Source: Streptomyces sp. WZ.A104 (GTDB lineage Bacteria > Actinomycetota > Actinomycetes > Streptomycetales > Streptomycetaceae). From it: a stretch of 64,000 nucleotides of DNA. The notes beneath the pieces are model-generated. The model did not search any database and was not told the origin of the DNA. It was given only the letters and a program-made list of their open reading frames with translations. The DNA lies in assembly GCF_002382885.1 (NCBI RefSeq), contig NZ_NWVL01000010.1, positions 1-64,000 on the forward strand. Reading direction: 5' to 3'. Made by a program: the position numbers and the translations under genes. This document shows, one piece after another, positions 45,618 to 54,789 of the stretch. Numbering within the stretch: position 1 is the first letter of the stretch; the number at the start of each line of letters is the position of its first letter.

Positions 45618-45750
45618 CGTCCCTGCGGGGTTGAGGAGGCCGGTCGGCTGGGGCACCCGGCGGCGGACGGCGCCCGCCGGGCTCGATTCTGCCACTGCCG
45701 GGCCCCGGGGGCCGCCGGTCGGGGTCGGCCGCGCCGGGGCGGGTCGGCCG

Positions 45751-46608
45751 TCAGGACGCTTCGTCGGTCGCGGCCGAACTGCCCGGGAGGGTGGGCGTCG
45801 GGGTGCGTTCCAGCTCGTGGCTGAGCTCCTCCAGCTCGCTGCCGCCCGCCATCTGCCGGGTCAGCTCGTCGAGCGTGACGCTCTCCTTGGTGTGGCTGCC
45901 GGACATCGCGCCGCGCTTGAGCAGGATGAACCGGTCGCCGACGAGGTGGGCGTGGTGCGGGTTGTGCGTGATGAGGACCACGCCGAGCCCGGCGTCGCGG
46001 GCGGCCGCGACGTACTTGAGAACCACGCCGGACTGCTTGACACCGAGGGCGGCGGTCGGCTCGTCGAGCACGAGGACCTTGGCGCCGAAGTAGACGGCAC
46101 GGGCGATGGCCACGCACTGGCGCTCGCCGCCGGACAGGGTGCCGATGGGCTGGTCGACGTCGCGCAGGTCGATGCCCATGCGGAGCAGTTCTGTACGGGT
46201 CGTCTCGCGCATCCTGCGGACGTCGAGGCGCTTGAAGGGGCCGACGCCGGTGGTCGGTTCGGAGCCGAGGAAGAAGTTCCGCCAGACCGGCATCAGCGGG
46301 ACGACGGCGAGGTCCTGGTAGACGGTGGCGATGCCCCGGTCCAGGGCGTCGCGCGGGTTGGCGAGCGTGGTCTCCTCCCCGTCGATCAGGAAGCGTCCGG
46401 CGTCGTGCCGGTGCAGCCCCGCGATGATCTTGATCAGAGTGGACTTGCCAGCGCCGTTGTCGCCGAGGACGCAGGTGATCTCGCCCGCGTGGACCTCCAG
46501 CGAGACGTGTTCCAGGGCCTTGATGTTGCCGTAGAACTTGGCTACGTCGTCCAGCTCGACCAGCGGGCCGGGGGCAGGTCCGGAGGTCTCTTCAGGAGTG
46601 GCCGTCAT
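45751..46608 (-). CDS. Sugar ABC transporter ATPase (CUT2-type)
   Basis: A 285-residue ATPase with Walker [12 protein letters not shown], signature [15 protein letters not shown], Walker [13 protein letters not shown] and switch His [14 protein letters not shown]. It has only one ATPase domain, as in CUT2 systems whose second half is lost or supplied elsewhere. The extended Ser/Thr/Pro C-terminus is low complexity. The ATG overlaps the permease stop by four bases. It probably energises import of a pentose, inositol or similar polyol. Confidence 0.9.
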   Translation of the reverse strand: MTATPEETSGPAPGPLVELDDVAKFYGNIKALEHVSLEVHAGEITCVLGDNGAGKSTLIKIIAGLHRHDAGRFLIDGEETTLANPRDALDRGIATVYQDLAVVPLMPVWRNFFLGSEPTTGVGPFKRLDVRRMRETTRTELLRMGIDLRDVDQPIGTLSGGERQCVAIARAVYFGAKVLVLDEPTAALGVKQSGVVLKYVAAARDAGLGVVLITHNPHHAHLVGDRFILLKRGAMSGSHTKESVTLDELTRQMAGGSELEELSHELERTPTPTLPGSSAATDEAS

Positions 46609-47660
46609 GACGTCGCCTCCGCGCGCTTGCGCACCCACGCGTTGAGCAGGGTGGCCAGGAGCAGCATCGCTCCCAGGAAGAATTTGAACCAGTCCGGGTT
46701 CCACTCGGCGTACACGATGCCCTTGCTGGTCATGCCGAAGATGAAGGCACCGACCGCCGAGCCGATCGCGGAGCCGTAGCCGCCGGTGATCAGGCAGCCG
46801 CCGATGACGGCGGCGATGATGTACGTCAGCTCGTTGCCGACGCCCTCGCCGGACTGGACGACGTCGTAGCTGAACAGCAGGTGCTGGCCGGAGACCCAGG
46901 CGGCGAAGGCGACGCCGAGGTAGAGCCCGATCTTCGTACGGATGACGGGGACGCCGACCGCGCGGGCCGCGTCGGCCTCGCCGCCGACGGCGAAGATCCA
47001 GTTGCCGAAGCGGGTACGGAGCAGGATCCAGGTGGCGATCGCGACGAGCGCCGCCCACCACAGGATCGTCACCTTGAACTCGACGCCGCCGAGGGTGAGC
47101 GTCGACGCGAACAGGGTCCGGGCGGACTCGAAGCCCTCCATGTCCCCGATGGCCTTGGTGGAGACGGTGCCGCTGATCAGCTTGGTGAAGCCGAGGTTGA
47201 GGCCTGTCAGCATCAGGAACGTACCGAGCGTGATGATGAAGCTGGGCAGCCTGGTGCGGGTCAGCATGAACCCGTTGAACGCGCCGATGGCGAGCGTGAC
47301 CAGCAGCGACACGAAGACGCCGACCCAGACGTTGGCCGTCATCTGGTAGCTGAACATCGAGGAGATCAGCGCGGAGCTGGTCACCATCACCCCGGCGGAG
47401 AGGTCGAACTCGCCGCCGATCATCAGCAGCGCCACCGGCGCGGCCATGATGCCGAGGACGGAGGCCGCGTACAGCACGGTCCCGAAGCTGGAGGCCTGGA
47501 GAAAGCTGTCGGCGACGATCGCGAAGAAGAGGAAGACGGCTGCCGCGCCGACGACCGAGCCGAGCTCGGGGCGGCCGAGCAGCTTGCGCAGCGCTGAGGT
47601 GCGCACCAGCCGCTCGTCCACCCGCGTCGGCTTTTCCGGTGCGGCGGTGGAGCCGCTCAT
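46605..47660 (-). CDS. Sugar ABC transporter permease (CUT2-type)
   Basis: A 351-residue permease of the RbsC-like family with about nine membrane helices. Typical regions are [16 protein letters not shown] (binding-protein contact), [17 protein letters not shown] and the conserved C-terminal [24 protein letters not shown]. The ATG overlaps the substrate-binding protein's stop by four bases. The single permease gene implies a homodimer. Confidence 0.93.
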   Translation of the reverse strand: MSGSTAAPEKPTRVDERLVRTSALRKLLGRPELGSVVGAAAVFLFFAIVADSFLQASSFGTVLYAASVLGIMAAPVALLMIGGEFDLSAGVMVTSSALISSMFSYQMTANVWVGVFVSLLVTLAIGAFNGFMLTRTRLPSFIITLGTFLMLTGLNLGFTKLISGTVSTKAIGDMEGFESARTLFASTLTLGGVEFKVTILWWAALVAIATWILLRTRFGNWIFAVGGEADAARAVGVPVIRTKIGLYLGVAFAAWVSGQHLLFSYDVVQSGEGVGNELTYIIAAVIGGCLITGGYGSAIGSAVGAFIFGMTSKGIVYAEWNPDWFKFFLGAMLLLATLLNAWVRKRAEATS

Positions 47661-48667
47661 CGGGTGCCCCGCTTGGTGTAGTCGGCCAGGGCTTCCGCGT
47701 CGTCGGCGGTGATGATCTGCGGCCCGGTCAGGACGGGCCGGCCGCCGCCGAGGACGTTGAGGTTGGAGCGGTAGAGCCAGAGCAGGTCAACGGCCTCGTA
47801 CCCCTGGAGGTAGGGCTGCTGGTCGACGGCGAAGCCGAGCTGGTCGGCCTGGAGGCCGGTGGCGACCTTGGCGTTCAGGTCGAAGGTGTTGATCTCCGCC
47901 TTGCTGCCCGCCGTCCGCTTGGCCTGGACGGCGGCGTCGGCGAAGGGGGCGCCGAGGGTGACGACCGCGTCGATGCTCTTGTCGGACTGGAGCTTGGCCT
48001 CGATGGACGCGGTGACGTCGGGCATGTTGGTGCCGTCGACGTACAGGTTCTGCATCGTGCCGTCGAAGGTCTTCTTCGCCCCGGCGCAGCGCTGCTCGTG
48101 GCCGACGTTGCCCTGCTCGTGCAGGACGCAGAGGGCCTTCTTGCGGCCCCGCTCGTTCAGCTCGTCGCCGACGGCCTCACCGGCGATGGACTCGTCCTGG
48201 CCGATGTGGGTCAGGGCGCCGAACTCCTTGGACTCGGCGGAGCCGGAGTTGACCGTGACGACCGGGATGCCCGCCTTGACGGCCTTGGCGACCACGGCCT
48301 TCATGGCGGCCGGCTTGGCCAGCGAGACGATCAGCCCGTCGACCTTCTTGTCGATCGCGGTCTGGACGAGTTGGGCCTGCTGGTTGGCCTCGTCGTTGTG
48401 CGAGTAGAGGAAGTTGATGTTGTCCTTGACGGCCGCCTGCTCGGCGCCCTTCTGGACGATGTCCCAGAAAGTGTCGCCGTCGCCCGAGTGGGTGACCATG
48501 GCGAAGGTCCAGCGGGGCGTGTTCACCGCGGCCCGCCCCTCGGCGGCCTCGGCCGCGCGCTCTTCCGCCCGCTTGCCGCCGGTGCTGCTGCATCCCGCGA
48601 GGGAGGCGCCGAGCACCACTGCCAGCACGGCGCCCATCGCGCGTACCCCTGTCCGAACCCTTGCCAC
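47657..48667 (-). CDS. Sugar ABC transporter substrate-binding lipoprotein
   Basis: A 336-residue exported protein. The signal ([13 protein letters not shown], lipobox LAGC at about residue 24) precedes the periplasmic-binding-protein type 1 fold: [62 protein letters not shown] and [15 protein letters not shown]. This fold fits ribose, inositol or autoinducer-type ligands. GTG 48667 follows GGGCACC at a loose spacing. It is the first gene of the transporter operon, and ~320 bp separate it from GntR. Confidence 0.9.
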   Translation of the reverse strand: MARVRTGVRAMGAVLAVVLGASLAGCSSTGGKRAEERAAEAAEGRAAVNTPRWTFAMVTHSGDGDTFWDIVQKGAEQAAVKDNINFLYSHNDEANQQAQLVQTAIDKKVDGLIVSLAKPAAMKAVVAKAVKAGIPVVTVNSGSAESKEFGALTHIGQDESIAGEAVGDELNERGRKKALCVLHEQGNVGHEQRCAGAKKTFDGTMQNLYVDGTNMPDVTASIEAKLQSDKSIDAVVTLGAPFADAAVQAKRTAGSKAEINTFDLNAKVATGLQADQLGFAVDQQPYLQGYEAVDLLWLYRSNLNVLGGGRPVLTGPQIITADDAEALADYTKRGTR

Positions 48668-48990
48668 GACGCGGTGCCCTTCTCCTGCTGCTCGCTGTGC
48701 GCTTGACCGGGCCGGGGAGCGTACGGCCCCGGGCCGACTGCCCAGTATCCCCGAGCCGGGAGGGCGCCCGCCCGGCAGGGGCAGGTCCCCCGCCCTTCCG
48801 AGCCCCTTCCAGCCCGCCCGGGGCCCGCCCCCAGCCCGTCCGGCGTTCGAGGACGGAGCCGTCGACGTGCGCATGCATCGGCTGCCCTCGGGGTCCCGTA
48901 CCTCAGGATCTTCTGCCTGCGGCCCCACCCGCGCAAGGGTTCCGTCCGTTCCGCCCTCGAACGCCGGGCGGGCTCGGTCCGGCGCTCCGC
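48668..48990. other. Non-coding region with dispersed Streptomyces inverted repeat
   Basis: A 323-bp GC-rich region with no convincing gene. It contains two 20-bp near-complementary arms, AGCCCGTCCGGCGTTCGAGG (48833-48852) and its complement (48955-48974, one mismatch). This is a sequence type repeated many times in Streptomyces genomes. The arms are ~100 bp apart and could form a long hairpin. The transporter promoter may lie in the remaining sequence. Confidence 0.5.
48833..48974. repeat. Dispersed inverted repeat (GCCCGTCCGGCGTTCGAGG type)
   Basis: Two arms (48833-48852 and 48955-48974) are complementary except at one base. This arm sequence is recognisable from many Streptomyces intergenic regions. 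It may act in transcript ending or as a mobile or structural element. Confidence 0.6.
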
Positions 48991-49749
48991 TCAGGCGCGT
49001 ACCAGCAGCTGGAACTCGAACGCGTACCGCGCCGCCCGGTAGACGTGCGAGCCGAACTCGACCGCCCGGCCCGTGTCGTCGTACGTCGTGCGCTCCATCG
49101 TCAGCAGCGGCGCGCCCGGCTCCTCGTGCAGGGCCCGCGCCTCGCCCGCCGTGGCCGCGCGGGCGCCGACCGACTGACGGGCGCTGTGCAGGGTGATGCC
49201 CGAGGCGCGCATCAGCCGGTACAGACCGGTGGCCTCCAGGTCCTCGGCGGTGAGGGGGAGCAGGCCCGGGGGCAGGTGGTTGCGCAGGAGGGCCATCGGC
49301 TCGTCGTGGGCGCTGCGCAGCCGCTCGACGACCTGGACCTCGCTGCCCTCGGCGACGCCGAGCGCGGCGGCGACCTCGGCGGTGGCCGGTTCGGTGGTGT
49401 TGCGCAGGACGCGGGTGGCGGGGCGCTGACCGGCCGCCTCCAGGTCGTCGTAGAGCGAGCTGAGCTCCAGCGGGCGGCGGACCTGGCTGTGGACGACCTG
49501 GGTGCCGACGCCGCGCCGGCGCACCATGAGCCCCTTGTCGACCAGGGACTGGATGGCCTGGCGGACGGTGGGACGGGACAGACCGAGGCGGGCGGCGAGG
49601 TCGATCTCGTTGCCGAGCAGGGTGCCGGGGGGCAGCCGGCCCTGTTCGACTGCGGCCTCCAGCTGCTGCGCCAGCTGGAAGTAGAGCGGCACCGGGCTGG
49701 TGCGGTCCACGCTCAGCGGCAGCGGCTGATCGGTTCCTTGTGCGGTCAC
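48991..49749 (-). CDS. GntR-family transcription regulator
   Basis: A 252-residue regulator. The N-terminal winged helix (VPLYFQLAQQLEAAVEQGRL, then IDLAARLGLSRPTVRQAIQSLVDKGLMVRRRGVGT) is followed by a UTRA-type ligand domain (RPLELSSLYDDLEAAGQRP, LLTMERTTYDD). UTRA domains bind sugars or sugar phosphates. GTG 49749 was chosen because a palindromic operator (49768-49779) lies just upstream. It is divergent from the inositol-dehydrogenase-like gene and probably controls it and the transporter. Confidence 0.92.
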   Translation of the reverse strand: MTAQGTDQPLPLSVDRTSPVPLYFQLAQQLEAAVEQGRLPPGTLLGNEIDLAARLGLSRPTVRQAIQSLVDKGLMVRRRGVGTQVVHSQVRRPLELSSLYDDLEAAGQRPATRVLRNTTEPATAEVAAALGVAEGSEVQVVERLRSAHDEPMALLRNHLPPGLLPLTAEDLEATGLYRLMRASGITLHSARQSVGARAATAGEARALHEEPGAPLLTMERTTYDDTGRAVEFGSHVYRAARYAFEFQLLVRA

Positions 49750-49767
49750 GGGGCGAGCGTAGTTCGC

Positions 49768-49779
49768 TTGTCCGGACAA
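49768..49779. promoter_or_regulatory. GntR-type operator 1
   Basis: TTGTCCGGACAA is a perfect 12-bp palindrome 19 bp upstream of the GntR start. It is likely bound by the regulator itself. Confidence 0.8.
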
Positions 49780-49824
49780 AGCCATGGCACGCCGGGACGG
49801 GAACCGCGATCGATGCGGGCGCCA

Positions 49825-49838
49825 TTTGTCAGGACAAA
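49825..49838. promoter_or_regulatory. GntR-type operator 2 and adjacent -35-like box
   Basis: TTTGTCAGGACAAA is a 14-bp dyad with a 2-bp centre, sharing the TTGTC-GACAA arms of operator 1. A TTGACA box follows at 49842-49847, upstream of the oxidoreductase start at 49879. The two operators are 57 bp apart. Confidence 0.75.
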
Positions 49839-49878
49839 CGCTTGACATGATGACCGGGCGAACGTCACCTTGGGGGCC

Positions 49879-50904
49879 ATGCGCATCGGACTGATCGGAA
49901 CGGGACGGATCGGCACGTTCCACGCGGAGGCGCTGAGCCGTCACCCCGCCGTGGACGCCCTGCTGCTGGCGGACGCGGCCCCGGAGCGGGCCGCAGGAGC
50001 CGCCGCGCGGACGGGGGCCACGGCCGTACCGGTGGACGCGCTGTTCACGGGCGGGGGTGAGACGGGGTCCGGGGGCCTGCCCGACGCGGTGATCATCTGT
50101 TCGGCGACCGCCGCCCACGCCGGGCTCATCGCCCGGGCCGCCCGCGCCGGACTGCCGGCGTTCTGCGAGAAGCCGATCGCCCTGGACCTGCCCGGGACGC
50201 TGGCCGCGCTGGCTGAGGTCGAGGCGGCGGGCACCGTTCTCCAGCTCGGCTTCATGCGCCGCTTCGACGCGGGGTACGGCGAGGCCAGGGCCGCCGTACG
50301 GGAGGGCAGGCTAGGACGGCTGCACACCGTGCGGGCGGTCACCTCGGACCCGGCCCCGCCGCCCGCCGCCTACCTCCCGCTCTCCGGCGGGCTGTACCGG
50401 GACTGCCTGGTCCACGACTTCGACATCCTGCGCTGGGTGACGGGCCGCGAGGTGTCCGAGGTGTACGCCACCGGGTCGGACCGCGGGCCCGCGATGTTCC
50501 GCGCGGCGGGCGATGTGGACACCGGCGCCGCCCTGCTCACCCTGGACGACGGCACGCTCGCCACCGCCACCGCCACCCGGTGCAACGGCGCCGGGTACGA
50601 CGTACGCATGGAGCTGGCCGGCGAGCTGGACCAGATCGCCGTCGGCCTGGACGACCGTACGCCGGTGACCTCGGCCGAGCCGGGGGGTCCCGGCGGTCCG
50701 GCGAAGCCATGGCCGGGCTTCCTGGAGCGGTTCGCCCCGGCGTACGAAGCGGAGCTGGACGCGTTCCTGCGCGTGGTGCGCGGCGAGCTGGCCAACCCGT
50801 GCGACGGGCGGGAGGCCCTGCACGCCCTGCGGATCGCCGAGGCGTGCGAGCTCTCCCGCCGCGAACGCCGGCCGGTGGCGATGGCCGAGATCCCCGGCGG
50901 GTGA
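49879..50904 (+). CDS. Gfo/Idh/MocA family oxidoreductase (myo-inositol dehydrogenase-like)
   Basis: A 341-residue NAD(P)-dependent dehydrogenase. N-terminal Rossmann motif RIGLIGTGRIGTFHAEAL, then the lysine motif FCEKPIALDL and QLGFMRRFDAGYGEA, typical of the inositol 2-dehydrogenase branch, followed by GLYRDCLVHDFDILRWVTG with the catalytic-type His-Asp. ATG 49879 lies behind a G-rich Shine-Dalgarno and a -35-like TTGACA. The GntR operator between it and the divergent GntR implies polyol-responsive expression. Confidence 0.9.
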   Translation: MRIGLIGTGRIGTFHAEALSRHPAVDALLLADAAPERAAGAAARTGATAVPVDALFTGGGETGSGGLPDAVIICSATAAHAGLIARAARAGLPAFCEKPIALDLPGTLAALAEVEAAGTVLQLGFMRRFDAGYGEARAAVREGRLGRLHTVRAVTSDPAPPPAAYLPLSGGLYRDCLVHDFDILRWVTGREVSEVYATGSDRGPAMFRAAGDVDTGAALLTLDDGTLATATATRCNGAGYDVRMELAGELDQIAVGLDDRTPVTSAEPGGPGGPAKPWPGFLERFAPAYEAELDAFLRVVRGELANPCDGREALHALRIAEACELSRRERRPVAMAEIPGG

Positions 50905-50952
50905 GCGGGGGGCGGCGCTCCCAGGTCCCGGCTCCCTCCGGGCCCGCCCCCC

Positions 50953-51127
50953 CTACCAGGCGACCGGCACGCTCAGCGGCCCCCGCACCAGCATCCCGGC
51001 CCGCCGGGCGAGCGTCGCCGGAGAGCCGGTCGCCGTCCTCGTCGGCGGCGCGGATCAGCGCGCTCAGCGGATCCTCGCCCGGCTTCTTGCGGTTGTCGGT
51101 CAGCAGCCCGACGATGTACGCGGTCAT
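50953..51127 (-). pseudogene. Cytochrome P450 remnant
   Basis: A 175-bp stretch. Starting at ATG 51127, one frame reads MTAYIVGLLTDNRKKPGEDP then LSALIRAADEDGDRLSG, the P450 segment before the I helix. In another frame, at the same distance from the stop, ARRAGMLVRGPLSVPVAW ends at a TAG (50953-50955), the P450 C-terminal motif. The I helix, heme Cys region and N-terminus are missing, so the gene has suffered internal deletion and frameshift. Confidence 0.65.
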
Positions 51128-51131
51128 AGCC

Positions 51132-51190
51132 CGTGCGGAGGAGGCGCGTACGGAGGGGGCGCGTGCGGAGGGGCGCGTACGGAGGGGGCG
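51132..51190. repeat. 15-bp tandem repeats (four copies)
   Basis: Units at 51132, 51147, 51162 (14 bp) and 51176 are nearly identical (CGTGCGGAGGAGGCG and variants). They lie upstream of the P450 remnant and downstream of the response regulator start side. Confidence 0.8.
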
Positions 51191-51273
51191 ACGGACACCG
51201 TTCGGGCGTTGCGACAACGCGGCCGGGTGCCGTCGCTGTCGTCGTGTGCCCGCCGGGGATCACGGGACAGCCC

Positions 51274-51990
51274 TCAGAGGTCGCCCTCGCCCTCGTCGCC
51301 CGGATCGAGGAGCCCGGCGTCATGGACCAACAGGGCTATCTGTACGCGGTTGTTGAGTTCGAGTTTGGCGAGAATGCGCGAGACGTGGGCCTTGACGGTG
51401 GCGACGCTGAGGTAGAGCGAGCCCGCGATCTCCGCGTTGGAGCTGCCGCGTCCCACCGCGACGGCCACCTCCTGCTCCCGCTCGGCCAGTTGGCCGAAGC
51501 GCCTGCGTGCTCGGTCGGCGCGGTTCGCCCGCTCGTCGTGCGCGCCGCCCGCGGCCCGGTCCATCAACTGGCGGGTGACGGCGGGCGAGAGGACCGGGTC
51601 CCCGGCGGCGACCCGGCGGACGGAGTCCACGATCCGGGCGGGCGGGGTGTCTTTCAGGACGAATCCCGCCGCCCCGGCCCGGATGGCCCGGAGCACCTGT
51701 TCATCGGCGTGGAAGGTGGTGAGGACGACGACTTCGGGGGCCCCGGGGCGGCCGCGCAGCTTCTCGGTGGCGGTGAGCCCGTCCATGCCCGGCATCCGGA
51801 TGTCCATGAGGACGACGTCGGGGCGGAGCCGTTCGACCAGCTCCGCGACCTCGTTGCCGTCCGCGCCCTCCCCCACGATGTCGATGCCTTCGTCCCCGCC
51901 GAGCATCAGGGTCAGTCCGGCCCGGACGAGCGGGTCGTCGTCGACGATCAGCAGCCGTACGGGCGGGCCGGGCGAGGGCGTTGCGTTCAT
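51274..51990 (-). CDS. NarL/LuxR-family response regulator
   Basis: A 238-residue two-component regulator. The receiver domain has the acidic pocket LLIVDDDPLVRAGL, phospho-Asp in VVLMDIRMPGMDG, Thr VVVLTTFH and Lys in GFVLKDTPPA. The C-terminal LuxR HTH is visible in EREQEVAVAVGRGSSNAEIAG and SVATVKAHVSRILAKLELNNR. The start is ATG 51990, 31 bp after the histidine kinase stop, so the pair is co-transcribed. Targets are not evident. Confidence 0.94.
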   Translation of the reverse strand: MNATPSPGPPVRLLIVDDDPLVRAGLTLMLGGDEGIDIVGEGADGNEVAELVERLRPDVVLMDIRMPGMDGLTATEKLRGRPGAPEVVVLTTFHADEQVLRAIRAGAAGFVLKDTPPARIVDSVRRVAAGDPVLSPAVTRQLMDRAAGGAHDERANRADRARRRFGQLAEREQEVAVAVGRGSSNAEIAGSLYLSVATVKAHVSRILAKLELNNRVQIALLVHDAGLLDPGDEGEGDL

Positions 51991-52021
51991 GACGGCCACC
52001 GTAGCCAGCCGGCGCCCCGCC

Positions 52022-53242
52022 TCATCCCGCGGGCCACGGCAGCCGGGCGCGGACCGCGAATCCGCCGTCCTTCGTCGGGCCGTGCTCCAGGCCGCCCCCG
52101 GCCAGGGTGGCACGTTCGGTGAGGCCGATGAGCCCCTGGCCGGAGCCGGGGACGCGTTCGAAGGGTTCGACGGGGGCCGGGTTCGCCACCGCGATGGTGA
52201 GGCCTTCGCCGGGGCCGCCGGTCACGGTGACGGTGACCTCGGTGCCGGGGGCGTGCTTGCGGGCGTTGGTCAGGCATTCCTGCGCGATGCGGTAGACCGT
52301 GCGGCCGGTGGCGGCGGGGGCGCCCTGCGGATCGGTGACCCGGTTGTCGAGGGCGACCTTCATGCCCGCGAGCCGGGACTCGTCGATGAGGGCGTCCAGA
52401 CTGGTGAGGGTGGGCTGCGGGCGCTCGCCCTCGTCGGTGTCGCCGGGGCCGCGCAGGACGCCGATGATCTCGCGGAGGTCCTGGAGCGCCTCGTGGGCGC
52501 TGTCCCGGATGACCCCGGCGGCCCGGCCGATCTGGGCCGCGGGGGCGTCGGGCCGGAATTCCAGCGCCCCGGCGTGCACGCTGAGCAGGGTGAGGCGGTG
52601 GGCCAGGACGTCGTGCATCTCGCGGGCGATCGCCTCCCGGGCGAGGCGCTGGGCCTGCTCGGCGCGCAGCTCCGCCTCCGCCTCGGCGCGGTGGGCCCTC
52701 TCGTGGAGGGTCAGGACGAGCTGACGCCGCGACCGTACACCCATGCCCCAGCTGAGCGCCAACAGGATCAACATGACCCCGAAGAGGACCGAGACGAGGA
52801 AACCGGTCTGCGGGTCGGGGCGCAGGAGGGGCTGGACGGGCACCGCGAGCAGCGCGCCCGCGCCGACGATCAGCGTCGGCTTGAGGGGGCGGTGGACGGC
52901 CAGGCTGAACAGGGCGACCAGCATCGCTCCGGCGGCGACGGGCTCGACGACGGAGAGGACGGTCAGGGACACGGCGAGCCCGACGGGCCAGCGCCGCCGG
53001 AGCCAGAGCGCGCAGCAGGCCGCCGCGCCCACCACGGAGTCCACGAACACCACCACGTCCGCCGTGGTCTCGTCGGCGTCGACCGCGGCGAGGGCGAGCA
53101 TGCCGATGAACGCGGCGGAGAGAAAGGCCACGATGTCGACGACCCAGTCCCGCACGGTCCGGCGCGCCCGGGCACGGTCGCCGGGCAGCTCGGGGTCGGC
53201 CATCGCCGAGGGGAGCAGCCAGCGGTACTCGGTGCGCGTCAT
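52022..53242 (-). CDS. Sensor histidine kinase (HisKA_3)
   Basis: A 406-residue membrane kinase. The first ~170 residues contain about five hydrophobic helices; then a coiled linker (ERAHRAEAEAELRAEQAQRL) leads to the H-box REMHDVLAHRLTLLSVHAGALE (phospho-His). The ATPase part has the N-box-like ECLTNARKHAPGTEVTVTV and GSGQGLIGLTERATLAGG. ATG 53242 was chosen; the ATG eleven codons upstream is an alternative. No extracytoplasmic sensing domain is seen, so it probably senses a membrane signal. It precedes its response regulator. Confidence 0.93.
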   Translation of the reverse strand: MTRTEYRWLLPSAMADPELPGDRARARRTVRDWVVDIVAFLSAAFIGMLALAAVDADETTADVVVFVDSVVGAAACCALWLRRRWPVGLAVSLTVLSVVEPVAAGAMLVALFSLAVHRPLKPTLIVGAGALLAVPVQPLLRPDPQTGFLVSVLFGVMLILLALSWGMGVRSRRQLVLTLHERAHRAEAEAELRAEQAQRLAREAIAREMHDVLAHRLTLLSVHAGALEFRPDAPAAQIGRAAGVIRDSAHEALQDLREIIGVLRGPGDTDEGERPQPTLTSLDALIDESRLAGMKVALDNRVTDPQGAPAATGRTVYRIAQECLTNARKHAPGTEVTVTVTGGPGEGLTIAVANPAPVEPFERVPGSGQGLIGLTERATLAGGGLEHGPTKDGGFAVRARLPWPAG

Positions 53243-53387
53243 ATCGACAAAGTTACGCAGAAGGGCGGCCCGCAAGGGCAGCGTGCGGCGCGAAGGCGAC
53301 CAAAGTCGTCCGGCTCGCTACTTTCGGCGCGGCGGACGGGACCGGTGGCCGAAGCGGCGGGCCGGGGGTGGCCGCAAGGCTCGATGT

Positions 53388-53591
53388 ATGAAGAAAATCG
53401 TCGAGACGATCGGGTTCCTCGTCTTCATCCAGGGCGTCGGCGGGCTGGTGTTCGAGTGGACGGGCTGGTTCCGGCTGTGGACGGTGGTGCGGCACATCGA
53501 CTTCCTCAGCGACCGCGGGCTGTTCGTCAACATCGTGCTGATCGTGACGGGGGCGGCGGTGATGATCGCCGCGGACGCGATCAAGACCTGA
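53388..53591 (+). CDS. Small two-helix membrane protein (67 aa)
   Basis: A 67-residue protein with two hydrophobic helices (VETIGFLVFIQGVGGLVFEW and LFVNIVLIVTGAAVMIAAD) separated by a short loop. I recognise no family. ATG 53388 is divergent from the histidine kinase (start 53242), with ~145 bp between them, so it may be controlled by or act on that sensor. Confidence 0.65.
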   Translation: MKKIVETIGFLVFIQGVGGLVFEWTGWFRLWTVVRHIDFLSDRGLFVNIVLIVTGAAVMIAADAIKT

Positions 53592-53606
53592 CCGGAGCGC
53601 CCCGGC

Positions 53607-54536
53607 TCACGCCCCGCCGCGCTCCCGGTCCACGCTGCGCCGGCCCCACGCGGTGCCCGCCAGGACGAGGACCGCACCGGCCACCCCGACGACGCCCAGC
53701 CGCTCCCCGCCCAGGCTGATCCCGACGGCGGCGGCCCACAGCGGTTCCGTACCGAGCAGCAGGCTGACCCGGGACGGCGAGGTGCGGCGTACGGACCACA
53801 TCTGCACGAAGAACGCGAACAGCGTGCAGAACACCGAGAGGAAGACCAGGCCCGCCCATTCCCGGGGGCCGAAGTCCGCCGCCGCGCTCCAGGGCGAGGC
53901 GCCGGTCCCCGGGACGGCGGCGAGGACGGCGAAGACCGCGACCGCGCTGCCGAGCTGGACGGTGGTCAGGGAGAGTGAGTCGGCACCCCGGACCGCCTTG
54001 ATGCGGGCCATCGCCAGAACGTACGCGGTCCGGGCGAGGGCGGCGAGCAGCATCAGCAGATCACCGGTCGAGGGGCTGGTGATCCCGCCGCCCTGGGTCA
54101 GCAGCACCACCCCCGCCACCGAGAGCCCGGCCGCCGCGACGAAGCCCCCGGACGGCCGGACGCGGGTGACCGCGGCCTCGGCGAGCGGCGTGAAGATCAT
54201 GGTGAGGCTGATGATCAGCCCGGCGTTGGTGGCGGAGGTGTGCACCACCCCGTACGTCTCCAGCAGGAAGACCCCGCTCAGCACCAGGCCCAGCAGTCCG
54301 GCACCCCGCCACTGCGGGAGGGTCAGCGCCCGCAGCCTGCGCCATCCGGTCGCCACGAGCACCGGCAGCACGATCGCGAAGCGCAGGACGAGGACGGCTA
54401 TGACGGTGTGCGCGCTGGTGATGCCCTTGGCGGCGAGGTAGCTGGCTCCCCACACGACGGCGACGGCGAGCACCGGCAGGTCGGCGACCCAGGCGCGGCG
54501 CGGGGTTGCGAGGTCGGGCACGGCGACAGCGGACAC
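53607..54536 (-). CDS. EamA/DMT-family transporter
   Basis: A 309-residue membrane protein with ten hydrophobic helices in two EamA repeats: VAVVWGASYLAAKGITSAHT and GLLGLVLSGVFLLETYGVVHT in the first, LVFLSVFCTLFAFFVQMWSV in the second. Such proteins export amino acids or metabolites. GTG 54536 follows CAGGAGAACCCG, a strong ribosome site; a longer in-frame start 18 codons upstream is less supported. The TetR gene is divergent upstream, so TetR may control it. Confidence 0.88.
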   Translation of the reverse strand: MSAVAVPDLATPRRAWVADLPVLAVAVVWGASYLAAKGITSAHTVIAVLVLRFAIVLPVLVATGWRRLRALTLPQWRGAGLLGLVLSGVFLLETYGVVHTSATNAGLIISLTMIFTPLAEAAVTRVRPSGGFVAAAGLSVAGVVLLTQGGGITSPSTGDLLMLLAALARTAYVLAMARIKAVRGADSLSLTTVQLGSAVAVFAVLAAVPGTGASPWSAAADFGPREWAGLVFLSVFCTLFAFFVQMWSVRRTSPSRVSLLLGTEPLWAAAVGISLGGERLGVVGVAGAVLVLAGTAWGRRSVDRERGGA

Positions 54537-54660
54537 CGGGTTCTCCTGGATCTCCACGGAAGGTGTTGTGGAGACCTCACCGGCTCGCACTCGGAACGAT
54601 CACGCTACCCGCCGGGCTCCGAAGAAGGGAACACCTGTCTCAACGGTCGGATCATCGCGA

Positions 54661-54698
54661 GGCATTGCCCGTGGTCACAGGGGCAATGCCCGTGGTCA
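54661..54698. promoter_or_regulatory. Direct and inverted repeats between EamA and TetR genes
   Basis: GGCATTGCC (54661-54669) and GGCAATGCC (54682-54690) form a dyad, and TGCCCGTGGTCA occurs twice (54666-54677 and 54687-54698). The stretch sits between divergent genes in the usual position for a TetR operator, although the arms are longer apart than common. Confidence 0.4.
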
Positions 54699-54789
54699 GG
54701 GCCGTCCGGACGGCCGGACGGGGGTCCGGCACCCGCTCCCCCGTTCCCTAGACTGACGCCTCGATAACTCTGAGGCACGGAGTGGTCAC

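Noticed and set aside
51132..51190. A CRISPR-like array at the 15-bp repeats
   Set aside because: There are no spacers between units, and their position and length fit a local tandem duplication.
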